From contig CM060850.1 of the NCBI GenBank assembly GCA_030737835.1, forward strand, positions 26,881,385 through 26,945,384: a stretch of 64,000 nt of DNA, in the 5' to 3' direction. The notes beneath the pieces were generated by a model. That model ran no database searches. It was not told the DNA's origin and saw nothing but the letters and a program-made list of their open reading frames with translations. Position 1 is the first letter of the stretch. Each line of letters begins with the position of its first letter. This DNA comes from Acorus gramineus. Taxonomy: Eukaryota; Streptophyta; Magnoliopsida; Acorales; Acoraceae. Shown in pieces: positions 15,701 through 25,794 of this stretch. A program made the position numbers and the translations under genes.

Positions 15701-16278
15701 TTATTGAAGACATGTATTTATAAAATAAAATGAAATAGTTACTAGGTTAGATTGAATGGGTACCTTTTTAAAATTAGTTTTAATATTATATACTATCATA
15801 ACTGATTTTGGTGAGAAATTGCAGAGTGAGTGCATGAATTCTGTGTTATCATCCTTTTTATTTATTTATGGGGCTTTGATAATACTCAGTATGTTTTTTT
15901 AGCTTAGGTTTTAGTTTTTTGATCTTATGCGTTTATTTGAAGAGTATACAATAATAAATGAACTGTCATATAAATAAATATGCCCTCAAATAAATGGATT
16001 AGACTAAAAAATGGACTAAAGCATTTATTAATCATCGATGATCCTATGTGTCATTTGTGATGGTGTAATTCAGAAAATTATAACCAGAAACATCACCCTG
16101 TTTGGTATACATAACTTCAGATTGCCCCATATGTGGTGCCAAGAGTTGAACAACCAGTCCTTTTGTTTTTTGTTTTTGGTATAAAACAACCAGGCCTTTT
16201 GTTGGTAAAATGGTGGATGGGGAGTGCATGATTTTTCATTCAATGTTCTTCAAGATCAAACTTTAGATGAACTAACAA
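12743..16278. other. Long intergenic stretch without recognised genes
   Basis: AT-rich. It contains a (TA)n tract near 13307-13322 and a tRNA-like GACTCGAATTCAAGTCCCC patch near 13352 (no cloverleaf found). A 38-bp tandem duplication lies at 14249-14318. Open frames are short and unlike known families. Confidence 0.5.
14249..14318. repeat. Tandem duplication, ~38-bp unit
   Basis: Two adjacent units begin ATGTTTCATCAAATGTTTGA (14249) and ATGTTTCATCAGATGTTTGA (14287), differing at few positions. Confidence 0.85.
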
Positions 16279-16287
16279 TAAATTTTA

Positions 16288-17159
16288 GGGAAAAATCTTC
16301 TTAACTCCTTGAAATATTCTTGAAATCACAAAAAGTCTATCTAAAATCAGAAAATCATCCTAAATTCTCATAAAGTGTATATGGTTAACGAATTTAGTCC
16401 CCCGGTCAAGAGTATATTGAAATAAGTCATCAGAAACTTACTAAAATTGGATTCAGTCCCTACAAACTTTATAAAATCAGATTTAGTTCTTTTGTAAGAC
16501 AAAAATACCCATGTCATTTTTCAACATCCTCATGTCCTGAAATGTCATCCTCATCTAAAAAAAAAAAATATATATATATACATCGAACCTCAATTGATCT
16601 ACAAAATTGAGTTATTTTTCGACATTTTTCCCTCCTCAATCTCATTACAGAAACTAAATAAAAAAAAATTACAGTTTCTTTAGTTCCATTACAAAATCAG
16701 TAGTGAAAACAATTTAAAAACCAAATCAAAATTCTATAATACATTCTTAACTCAAAATTACTAGCAATAAAAAGCATAACAATTTAAAAACAAATTACTA
16801 TAATTTGTTTAATAAAATTTAAATAAATCAGTATATATTTTTAGATAATTACATGGATTTTTTATGATTTTTAAAAGATTTCAGGGAGTTAAGACGATTT
16901 TTAAATTTCACATGGACTTTTTTCGATTTTCATAAGTTTTCAGAGAGTTATATCGATTTTTTCTAACAAAGAAAATAAATTTTAAAATGGTATAACAGTA
17001 ATTTACCATGCATGATTAGGATTAACTACACATCTGATTAGTTATAGGGACTAAAATAAATATTATCTAATAAGATAGGGGCATGAAGGGATTTATCAAT
17101 TTTACATGGACTTTTTCTGATTTTTATAAGTTTTCAATGAAACTAGATTGATTTTTCCT
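16288..17159 (-). mobile_element. Non-autonomous MULE-type element, copy 2
   Basis: Same family as 172-1017 but inverted. Shared blocks include CTAAAATTGGATTCAGTCCC and AGATTTAGTTCTTTTGTAAG. It is flanked by a perfect 9-bp TSD, TAAATTTTA, at 16279-16287 and 17160-17168, with terminal GGGAAAAATC and, inverted, AGGAAAAATC. It is non-coding, 872 bp long, with an internal (TA)n expansion near 16569-16581 absent from copy 1. Confidence 0.82.
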
Positions 17160-17168
17160 TAAATTTTA

Positions 17169-18941
17169 AAGTGTAAGTTCAAATTTTTTTTTTTTGTTTT
17201 TTTTGGCAGCACTGCTTTTCGTGTCATTTGTGATGGTCCATGATTGCTTTGCAGCATTGCTGCTATAGTGTAAGTTCAAATTAGTGACACAGATTACTAC
17301 ATTCTTTTTTGCTCACATGGTCCAACTATCCTTTCAAAAACTGCACAACATCCATGATTTTTTTTTTTTATATGAAGGCCTTTAATTTAGTGAACAATAA
17401 ACATTTCAATATTAGTACTAGGAAAGCTGAGATCAACATAGATCCAAACTATGTCTTCTACCATCAGGTTTAAGATATTCAGAAACTGAGACCTCTCTAT
17501 TGATGAACAATGCTTGTCATTTTCAGGGTCAACCCTGATCTTACACGAGCTAGTCGATCATTTAGGAAGTCCATATAAGAAGGGCCTCAAGTGTTAATTT
17601 TTTTTTATGTGCAAATACGTTTAAATTTATTTTTTATAATTACTTTGTGTGTGAATGAGTATGTGGTTCCATTTTAAAAATTTGTCTCGGGCCTGGAGCT
17701 TTTCTATCTTGCTTAAACTCAAAGTCATCCCTAGTCATTCTCTTAACATAACCAATGAACTTATGTTTGTGGGGCATAACTCTTGTAGCAGATAATTTAT
17801 TAAAGAACTGAAAAATAGATGCTAATTGTGAAGAACTAATGTATTACTGATAAAAACATTTCCAATGGTTTCAGATGAATGTCAACTTTTCAAAACCACA
17901 TATACAGCAATAGGTAGTTACAAAAAATTATACCTAGTGGCGTGTGTGTATGATTTTTAAATTCTGCATAGATTTAATTGTCCTGCACAGCTGCTCAGCA
18001 GAGGATTAAAAAATCATAACAAAAACCACAGCTGCCATATCATTTAAGTCATAATAAGATATCAACAGTCACAAGTTGGTGTTTTTTTCTATAATAAAAA
18101 CAATATTTTTTAAAACAATGATTTATATTTTATTTAAATGTTTGAATCCAAGAAATTTGTTTTGTTTTGAAATGTGTCTCAAATATTTTGTCCCGTATTA
18201 AAAAAAAGCTTTGAATGCTAGTAAATGAAGAACTTCATTATTATAATTATTAAAAAATAGCTTTGTCTTCCATCATCTATTAGTTGCCCTGTGAATGTAA
18301 AAGCTGTGAAGAGTTAGCACCATTGTCATCATTTGATTCAGTCGTTTTTGTCCCTGCTTTTTAAGGGGAGAAGAGACTGGACAATAATAAATCCAGCGAC
18401 TGTCACTCTCTTTATTTTGAAAAAAAAAAACCACTCCTCAAATACCTCAACTCAGATGTACAATAGGGATAGCAGTGGGATGGGTTATCTGGATAACTGA
18501 CTTTATCCTATTGGGATAAGGTGTTTTTATTTTTTTTTATTTTTTATGTTTTGTTGTCTCGGGGATTTAACCTTTTAATCTCCTTCATAGAGAAAGGGTG
18601 TTAGCGGACTTTTTCTAAAACTCGATTTACAAATACGATTTCTTATATATTATACAAAGTCTAATTTGTCGCAACCTAATAAAGATGTGAGTTGGAGTTG
18701 GATTCATAAGTAAAATCCACCTGTCCTCCAAGCTGCAGAGGGTCAAAGTGATGATGGGAAGGCGGGGAGAGAAAAACGATAGAGAAAGAGAGAGAATGGT
18801 GGACGGAGAAGGGAGGCGACAAGTGGCCTCACCCTAGTGCCCACCATCATCCTCCCCCTTCTCTTTTTCTTTGTCTCTCATTTTCTCTTGTCCTCCCAAA
18901 GCTCTCCCCCGCACACAAAAGAAATAAAAAATTATATTTTT
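17169..18941. other. Intergenic stretch
   Basis: No gene recognised. A purine-rich then pyrimidine-rich block near 18760-18910 (GGGGAGAGAAAAACG ... CTCTTTTTCTTTGTCTC) lies just before the LTR element. It could be promoter-like or simple sequence; I cannot decide. Confidence 0.4.
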
Positions 18942-18946
18942 ATAAC

Positions 18947-19135
18947 TGTTAAAGAATCTTTATTAGGATAATATTATATCTTTATTATCATTATTGTGAT
19001 ATTATTAGTTATTATTAGTTTCCTAGTTTTCCTAGATTCCTTATCTCTATTTTAAGATTTCCTCTATGTATCTATAAATAGAGCCTTTGGCTCCTCTAAT
19101 ATAATAATAATAATTCCCTTTTCTTTATTCTAACA
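18947..19135 (+). repeat. Left LTR (189 bp)
   Basis: Begins TGTTAAAGAATC and ends TTCTAACA. CTATAAATAGAGCC near 19072-19085 is a clear TATA-type signal, presumably the U3 promoter. Confidence 0.93.
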
Positions 19136-19147
19136 TGGTATCAGAGC
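19136..19147 (+). other. Primer-binding site TGGTATCAGAGC
   Basis: Twelve bases immediately after the left LTR, identical to the common plant copia PBS complementary to the 3' end of initiator methionine tRNA. Confidence 0.93.
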
Positions 19148-19193
19148 CTCCACCTTTGAAACCCTAGATATATAAAAGTTTTTATTCCCTCTT

Positions 19194-19230
19194 CCCCGCT
19201 CCAATTGAGATGTTTTCAATTGGAGCGGGG
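19194..19230 (+). promoter_or_regulatory. Perfect 15-bp stem-loop in the element leader
   Basis: CCCCGCTCCAATTGA (19194-19208) is exactly reverse-complementary to TCAATTGGAGCGGGG (19216-19230), with a 7-nt loop GATGTTT. It lies about 60 nt downstream of the PBS, where LTR elements commonly carry dimerisation and packaging structures. Such a role is inference; the stem itself is seen directly. Confidence 0.85.
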
Positions 19231-19298
19231 GAGGACTTTTGATACCCATATTTTCTTCGATTGCTTTGTTTGCTTCTCACGCGAACCCTATTTGTCTT

Positions 19299-20980
19299 TG
19301 CCGTCGTCGTGCCCTTGCCGTCGCCGTCGTGCTCTTGCCGTCGTCGTCGCCGTCGTGCCCTTGCCCTTGCCGTCGCCGTCGTGCCCTTGCCGTCGCTGTT
19401 GTCGTCGTGCCCTTGCCGTCGCCGTCGTGCCCTTGCCGTCGTCGTCGCCGTCGTGCCCTTGCCGTCGTCGCCGTCGTGCCCTTGCCGTCGTCGTCGTGCC
19501 CTTGCCGTCGTTGTTGCCGTCGTGCCCTTGCCGTCGTCGTCGTGCCCTTGCCGTCGTCGTCGCCGTCGTGCTTTTGCCGTCATCGTGCCCGTGTCTTTGC
19601 CGTCGCTGTTGTCGTCGTTCCCTTGCCGTCGCCGTCGCCGTCGTGCCCTTGCCGTCGCTGTCGTCGTCGTGCCCTTGCCGTCGCCGTCGTGCCCTTGCCG
19701 TCGTCGTGCCCGTGTCTTTGCCGTCGTCGTGCCCTTGCCGTCGTCGTCGCCGTCGTGCCCTTGCCGTCGCCGTCGTGCCCTTGCCGTCGCTGTTGTCGTC
19801 GTGCCCTTGCCGTCGCCGTCGTGCCCTTGCCGTCGCTGTTGTCGTCGTGCCCTTGCCGTCGCCGTCGTGCTCTTGCCGTCGTCGTCGCCGTCGCTGTTGC
19901 CCTTGCCCTTGTTCGTCGCCGTCGTGCCCTTGCCGTCGTCGTCGCCGTCGTGCCCTTGCCGTTGCCGTCGTGCTCTTGCCGTCGCCGTCGTGCCCTTGCC
20001 GTCGCCGTCGTGCCCTTTGCCGTCATCGTCGCCGTCGTGCCCTTGCCGTCGCCGTCGTGCCTTTGCCGTCGCTGTTGTCGTCGTGCCCTTGCCGTCGCCG
20101 TCGTGCCCTTGCCGTCGTCGTCGCCGTCGTGCCCTTGCCGTCGCTGTTGTCGTCGTGCCCTTGCCGTCGCCGTCGTGCCCTTGCCATCGTCGTCGCCGTC
20201 GTGCCCTTGCCGTCGTCGTGCCCTTGTCGTCGCCGTCGTGCCCTTGCCGTCGCCGTCGCCGTCGTGACCTTGCCGTCGTCGTGCCCGTGACTTTGCCGTC
20301 GTCGTGCCCTTGTCGTCGTCGTACCCTTGTCGTCGTGCCCGTGTCTTTGCCGTCGTCGTGCCCTTGCCGTTGTCGTGCCCTTGCCGTCGTCGTGCCCGTG
20401 TCTTTGCCATCGTCGTGTCCGTGTCTTTGCCGTCGTCGTCGCCATCGTGCCCTTGCCGTCGCTGTTGCCGTCGTGCCCTTGCCGTCGCCGTCGTGCTCTT
20501 GCCGTCGTCGTCGTCGTCGCTGTTGCCCTTGCCGTCGCCGTCGTGCCCTTGCCGTCGCCGCCGCCGTCGTGCCCTTGCCGTCGTCGTCGCCGTCGTGCCC
20601 TTGCCGTCGTCGTCGCCGTCGTGCCCTTGCCGTCGCTGTTGTCGTCGTGCCCTTGCCGTCGCCGTTGTGCTCTTGCCGTCGTCGTCGCCGTCGTGCCCTT
20701 GCCGTCGTCGTGCCCTTGCCGTCGCCGTCGCCGTCGTGCCCTTTCGTCGTCGCCGTCGTGCCCTTGCCGTCGTCGTGCCCGTGTCTTTGCCGTCGCTGTT
20801 GTCGTCGTGCCCTTGCCGTCGTCGTCGCAGTCGTGCCCTTGCCGTCGTCGTGCCCGTGTCTTTGCCGTCGTCGTGCCCGTGTCTTTGTCGTCGTCGTCGT
20901 GCCCTTGCCGTCGCCGTCGTCGTCGTGCCCTTGTCGTCGCTGTCGTGCCCTTGCCGTCGCCGTCGTCGTCGTGCCCTACC
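19299..20980 (+). repeat. GC-rich frame-rotating tandem array (GTGCCCTTGCCGTCG core)
   Basis: Tandem units of the form GTGCCCTTGCC plus two to six GTC/GCC/TTG-type triplets, so unit lengths are about 17, 20, 23, 26 and 29 bp. Every length is 2 modulo 3, so the reading frame shifts at each unit and any frame cycles through PLPSPS, CPCRRRR and ALAVAV. Stops are absent: three + frames stay open for long distances (up to ~600 codons), and minus frames read GHDGD, GTTATA and RARRRQ. A higher-order 26+20+26 block recurs, for example near 20065-20140 and 20138-20210. The array is extremely CpG-rich in an AT-rich region. I do not call a gene: the openness follows from the repeat arithmetic. Confidence 0.92.
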
Positions 20981-21156
20981 GAGAGACGTGCCTCTATTGT
21001 GCCCCTGCTGCGCATGCACACACCCCTGCCGCTTGCAGCACCCTTGCCGTGTTGTGCCATGCACCACCCTGTCGCCCGTAGCTGTCGCAAGCCTCTGCCA
21101 CCTTCTCATTTTTGTGCAAACTCTAAGGGTTCTACCTTTCAGAGTTTGGGAGGGGG

Positions 21157-21347
21157 TGTTAAAGAATCATTATTAGGATAATATTATATCTTTATTATCA
21201 TTATTGTGATATTATTAGTTATTATTAGTTTCCTAGTTTTCCTAGATTCCTTATCTGTATTTTAGGGTTTCCTTTATGTATCTATAAATAGAGCCCTTTG
21301 GCTCCTCTAATATAATAACAACAATTCCCCTTTTCTTTATTCTAACA
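21157..21347 (+). repeat. Right LTR (191 bp)
   Basis: Colinear with 18947-19135 from TGTTAAAGAATC to TTCTAACA. Preceded by the polypurine tract GGGAGGGGG at 21148-21156. Confidence 0.93.
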
Positions 21348-21352
21348 ATAAC

Positions 21353-22406
21353 AAAATATATATTTCATTCATCGTATATAAGACTATATTTTGGGGCTAT
21401 AAATGAGACTATGTAACAACATTCTTAATTTTATATGTTTTTGAGAAAGGTTAATGTGACGTACAACCCCCTTTTTAACTTCAATTCCAGTCTACACATG
21501 TTTTAAATTTTTTAAAAATAACATACCTCATCTAATGAGATACATATTTTTATAAAAAATGAAGCATATACACCAATGAATTACATGAATATATTTATAG
21601 AAAATATGAAAAATTTGTATTGAAGCATATACTTCATTAATGTAAATATATGCTCGAAAAAAAAAAAAGTGTAACAGCTCTCATTAAAAAAATGTTAGGG
21701 ACAATCCAATTCCAACCCCACATGCTTTAATATTTGGAAGTTGTATACTTTATGTAATGAAAACAATGACCCTAGATTCAACTCCTTATCTTAGGGTTAG
21801 TTGGTAATGTGACTCCTCGTTAAGTCAAGTAGATAAATATTTAGATTTGGTCCAACCAGATAGAGTTTTCAGTTTGATTAGGCAATTGTCGATGTTGTTG
21901 ATTGGGCTCTTTCACATTTGAACAAATTATAAGGATTTTTTTTTTTAAAAAAAAAAAAAAACCGAAAGGATTCCAATTAGTTATGAATACGTCATCTAAC
22001 AAAGTATATATACTATACAGAATCTTATATCTTTTGTTTGTTTTTATATAATTGTTTTTGTTTAACTTTTATAATAGAGTTGTCACATCATCACATTAAA
22101 ATAAGATAGTTACATATGCATTGAAAATCTAAAACTAAAAAAAACTCATTTCATTTTATACATTTACAACGGTTAGATGTTATCTATGATGAAGGAAAGT
22201 TTCATATGAGTACATACTGAATGATATATGTCTATCAAGGTGCATCAATGAAAATTCTATAAATATTTTTTTTATTAATAAAAAAATTAAATTTTTTTCA
22301 TGAACACGTATCATTTATCAAAACATGTGTTAATGGGATTCTCATGTATTGATACGAAAATGTTCCGATGTGACAATTTCACAGTAAATCAAGCAGAATA
22401 TACTAA
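21353..22406. other. Intergenic stretch
   Basis: AT-rich. No gene or delimited element seen. Confidence 0.45.
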
Positions 22407-22650
22407 GGGTGCCTCTATTTACACCCCATTATTTCCCATGCACACCCAACAAGATCCATTTATATGTTAGGTATATGTTAGGTGTGCTCAGGTGGGGCTG
22501 GGGCTGAGTCGGGGTGGGGAGGTGGTGGTGAGTACGGACAAAGACAAATCAGTTTCTTGGGGTCATCCATTCTTTGATTTTGTTGTAATCCTCATTAAAG
22601 AGAGGGAGAGAAACCAAAAGCTGTGACAAGCATTTTCAGAATGAACGCTC

Positions 22651-22681
<31 letters not shown>
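22651..22681 (+). repeat. (CTCTCA)n hexanucleotide microsatellite
   Basis: About five tandem copies of CTCTCA, just before ATGCTCTTTG. Confidence 0.85.
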
Positions 22682-22748
22682 ATGCTCTTTGTTTTTTTTG
22701 TTTTCTTTGCAAAACAACATATGAACACACTCCAAGGGCAATCATCTT

Positions 22749-23221
22749 TAGGGGTAGTAAACGAGTCGAATGAGTCGAGCTTTGACCTGTTTAAACTTGG
22801 CTTATTTATTATTAGGCTCAACTCTTGCTCGACTCAGTTTGGGATCGAGCTTAATTTTGAATTTAAGCTCTGCTCGTTTGGCTTATGAAAAGCTCAGTTA
22901 AAACTCAACTTGGCTCGTTTGTAAAGAGAGCTAGAGTGCAAGCTCGAACCAAGGCTCGAGCTTGTTTAGCTAAAAAAAACTTGTTTAACAATTAAAACAT
23001 GTAGAAAATAGAAAACATGTAAAAAATAGATAATCATATTCGAAAATCATCACTAAACAATCATATTTGAAACGAGCTCATATAGACTTGGGCTCAGCTC
23101 GGACTCGGCTCGTTTACAACCGAGCTTTAAAAATTACTCAAGTTCAGCTCATTTGTCTAATCAAATGAGTCCAAACGAGCTTTAACTAGTCAAGTTCGAG
23201 TCAACTCGTTTACCACCCCTA
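22749..23221. mobile_element. hAT-type MITE rich in CTCGAGCTTGG-like wording
   Basis: Terminal inverted repeats TAGGGGTAGTAAACGAGTCG and, from the right, TAGGGGTGGTAAACGAGTTG. The 8-bp TSD is ATCATCTT (22741-22748) versus ATCATCTC (23222-23229), 7 of 8 matching. The interior carries many GAGCT/AGCTC/CTCGTTT words in both orientations, as in non-autonomous plant hAT elements. It is non-coding and inserted inside the outer element 22407-24187. Confidence 0.82.
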
Positions 23222-23320
23222 ATCATCTCTCCATTAACAAGGCTTACATCTCTTCCGACGACCTCTCTTATCGGAGGTCTTCACTGTCCTCACTGGCCTC
23301 CTGTGCGATGTGGTGGAGGC

Positions 23321-23933
23321 TGATGCAGCGTGATGACCACGCTTTTCTGCTGACCCGATCAACCTTCAGGGATGCGAGATCTGCAAGCTCCTATAACGCT
23401 GTTGATTCCTAAGAATTCCAGGACGAAGGGCTTCAACGCGTCTATTGATTCCTAAGAATACCAGAAACACGATGGAAATCTATGTATTTGACAATTTTCC
23501 TAGGATCACAAAAATACAATAGAGAAAATAAATAAATTTTAATAATCAATAATTTGAATTCATAATATGATTTACAAATCTATTTATAGGGCAGAGAATC
23601 CTTAACAGATTAGGTTATTAAATGCTTATCTAAATCTGTTAAATAGAATTTTAACAGATTTTCTAAATCTGAAAATCACAAATAAATTCATATCCAATCC
23701 TAACCAATATATCACAAACAAACTTCATATCTATCCTATCTAATATTCAAATACGAATTCAGATAATTATTTGAAATTCAAATATAAATATAATAACTAA
23801 AACAAATAAAATAAATCATAACAAACTCTAAAACGGTTAAAATAGTAAAAATAATAAAAATTGTAAATCATCTATAATTGTCCATTTGATGATCATCAAT
23901 GCCAATCGAACCATCCATGATCGTGCTGCATCA
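23321..23933. mobile_element. Solo LTR with 5-bp TSD
   Basis: Begins TGATGCAGCGTGATGACC and ends ATCGTGCTGCATCA, so the termini are inverted (TGATGCAGC/GCTGCATCA). Perfect 5-bp TSD GAGGC at 23316-23320 and 23934-23938. The body is 613 bp, AT-rich and without ORFs. It contains a duplicated GTTGATTCCTAAGAATNCCAG block and TCTATTTATAGGGCAG near 23580-23595; since TATAAATAG reads on the minus strand, the LTR's promoter is probably on that strand. It formed by LTR-LTR recombination, by inference. Confidence 0.85.
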
Positions 23934-24309
23934 GAGGCGAACCCACAAAGGCCAGATCGCATCACGAATACGCATGAGGGATGACGACTCCAGCCCCGTC
24001 CTCCTCCTCAGCTCCCGACCCACCCTGCCCTCCTCCACCCCTTCCCCACCACGCTCTCATTTGCACCAGCCCCACCCTTCCGCCCAGCCCTCCTCATACT
24101 CCTCTTGCACAACTATAAATGGATTTTTATAAGATCCATTTATTTAGGGGTGTCTAAAAGAACACAAGGGTGCAAATAGAAGCACCCGTATACCAGACCC
24201 TGTAAACAAGCTTGGTATTTCCAAGTCTTCCGATCCAAACCTGACTTGTCATCCTCTAAAACCTCTCCCTCTCTCTCACACAAAAACAAACCAATCCCAA
24301 CAAAAAAAA

Positions 24310-24915
24310 ATGAACCAACCAGAGCCGTCCATCGAGTCTCCCTGTCACCCGCCCTCGATCCTACGCCGTCTGATCGAGAAAGACATCTCCTTGTCCCTCC
24401 GCATCCACACCCTCTGCCAGCCCGTCCCACGGTGGCTCCTCAAAACCCTAGAAATCTCTGGCGACGGCCGCTTCTGGTTCCCCGTCCCGATCGCCCTCCT
24501 CTTCTCCCCCCTCCCCTCCTCCTCCGCCCAGGCCCGATCGATCCTAATCGGGCTCCTAATCGGATCCCTCCTCGACCTCGCCCTCGTCGGATCGATCAAG
24601 CACTTGATCCGCCGTCCCCGGCCCGTCTACAACAAGGGGATGCACCTCACCTTCGCCGTCGACCACTGGTCCTTCCCCAGCGGCCACTCCTCGCGCGTCT
24701 TCTTCATCGCCGCCTTCTTGTACCTCTCCCTCGTCTACGGCGACGGCGGCAATCTGCAGCCGTCGTTGTTCCTGGGGCTGGTCTTTGTTTGGTCCGCCGT
24801 GACGTCGGTTTCGAGGGTTTTGTTGGGGCGGCATTTCGCGTTGGACGTCTTCGCGGGGGCGGCTTTGGGTGTTTTCGAGGGTCTCGTTGTTTATCGTTTC
24901 CTGAAAAAAATTTGA
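24310..24915 (+). CDS. LPPB: Lipid phosphate phosphatase, PAP2 superfamily (LPP-beta type)
   Basis: Single exon, 201 aa. All three PAP2 signature motifs are present: K97-x6-R104-P105, P123-S124-G125-H126 and S168-R169-x5-H175-x3-D179, with the histidines and aspartate of the catalytic site. Hydrophobic segments around 55-70, 78-96, 128-143, 152-167 and 178-195 fit a compact multi-pass membrane enzyme. The family removes phosphate from phosphatidic acid, diacylglycerol pyrophosphate or prenyl/sphingoid phosphates; the beta-type plant proteins are short and intronless like this one. The actual substrate cannot be read from the sequence. The ATG follows a CT-rich, A-rich leader (CAACAAAAAAAAATGAACC) and is the first in frame. 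The codons are GC-rich compared with the flanks. A possible poly(A) signal AATAAA lies near 25059. Confidence 0.93.
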   Translation: MNQPEPSIESPCHPPSILRRLIEKDISLSLRIHTLCQPVPRWLLKTLEISGDGRFWFPVPIALLFSPLPSSSAQARSILIGLLIGSLLDLALVGSIKHLIRRPRPVYNKGMHLTFAVDHWSFPSGHSSRVFFIAAFLYLSLVYGDGGNLQPSLFLGLVFVWSAVTSVSRVLLGRHFALDVFAGAALGVFEGLVVYRFLKKI

Positions 24916-25794
24916 ATTTTTTTTTTTTTTTTTTGTGCGATTGAAGTTGATCTAAGATTTGGGAATTTTTTTTTTTTGTATGAAAAATTTCGCAAGATTT
25001 CAGTTACTCGGATGAATTTTATTTAACAAATTTATGGATTCATCTTATTATTCTCTAATGAATAAACGATGTATTATTTGTAAATAATTCATGAATCATT
25101 ACAATTATGTCTGTGAACCTGTTTTTTTTTATTTAAAATAATTAACACAACATATTAATTAGGATTCTGAATTTTATTTTTCAAAAAGTTCTAAAAATAC
25201 TTCATTGTTTTTGCATTATTACGTTTGAAACCCAGTGTGTAAGTCCTTGGGGAAGTATTTGGTGCTAGAATATGTAATTTTAAAAATTCTTGTTTGTTAT
25301 ATGTAATATATATTTTAAAAAAATCAAAACTTGGAAGACTGAGTGCGATATTATATGTAATATTATCCATCATTTGATAAAAAAAAACATTGATATATTC
25401 ACGTAGTGTATGAAATCATTTAAACATAACATGTATTCTATTATGTACACAGACTGTAAAAATGTCCGCAGTATTTCAACCCCTGGACTAGATCTCCAAA
25501 TTTTTATTAATAGAAATATATATTTGATTATTTTTTTTTTTTTTGAATATACATCAAAACGTGTCTGTATGCAAAATTAACTACAAAGGACACAACAATT
25601 TCCTTTGATAAATTTGTTATTAACATTTTAAGTCTACTTGCATTTTCAGCCAACCCTGACAAACAAAAGCAAAACAAAATTTAATAAACAGAACGTATGC
25701 CATTAAAAACATTTCACAACATAAACAGGTACAACATTACAGGACCTAAAATAAAAAACATAGAACACCAAAATTACTACTACAACAGGTTGAT
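24916..25794. other. Convergent 3' intergenic region
   Basis: Lies between the 3' ends of the LPP gene (+) and the DUF630/632 gene (-). T-rich, no gene seen; both 3' UTRs must fall here. Confidence 0.5.

Larger units (their letters stand above)
18947..21347 (+). mobile_element. Non-autonomous copia-type LTR retrotransposon with a giant internal array
   Basis: A complete small element, 2401 bp. It has a 5-bp TSD ATAAC (18942-18946 and 21348-21352), a left LTR 18947-19135 (TGTTAAAG...CTAACA), a PBS TGGTATCAGAGC directly after it (methionine-tRNA type, as in copia elements), a polypurine tract GGGAGGGGG at 21148-21156, and a right LTR 21157-21347. The LTRs differ by about seven substitutions and two 1-bp indels, so the insertion is fairly young. 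The interior holds no gag, protease, integrase or reverse transcriptase. Instead there is a hairpin (19194-19230), a ~1.68-kb GC-rich tandem array (19299-20980) and a short unique tail. By layout it is a TRIM/SMART-like parasite that would need another copia element for mobilisation. Confidence 0.93.
22407..24187. mobile_element. Outer inverted-repeat (MULE-like) element hosting two nested insertions
   Basis: The left end GGGTGCCTCTATTTACACCC is matched, inverted, by the right end (GGGTGCTTCTATTTGCACCC when reverse-complemented). Similarity continues inward through GATCCATTTATA and a GGTGGGG-rich stretch, giving inverted arms of about 120 bp. Flanks ATATACTAA and GTATACCAG agree at 6 of 9 positions, which could be a decayed 9-bp TSD. 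The interior is broken by a hAT-type MITE (22749-23221) and a solo LTR (23321-23933); subtracting them leaves an element of ~0.7 kb. Its remaining interior has GC-rich, CDS-like composition (CTCCTCCTCAGCTCCCGACC region), so gene-fragment capture (Pack-MULE) is possible but unproven. It ends ~120 bp before the LPP start codon. Confidence 0.55.

Noticed and set aside
19299-20980. CRISPR-like appearance of regularly spaced repeats
   Set aside because: No unique spacers; units abut, vary by triplets, and the host is a plant.
19261-21081. 606-codon open frame (and long antisense frames) over the GC-rich array
   Set aside because: All frames stay open because of the 11+3n unit arithmetic; composition is pure repeat and the frame lies inside an LTR element.
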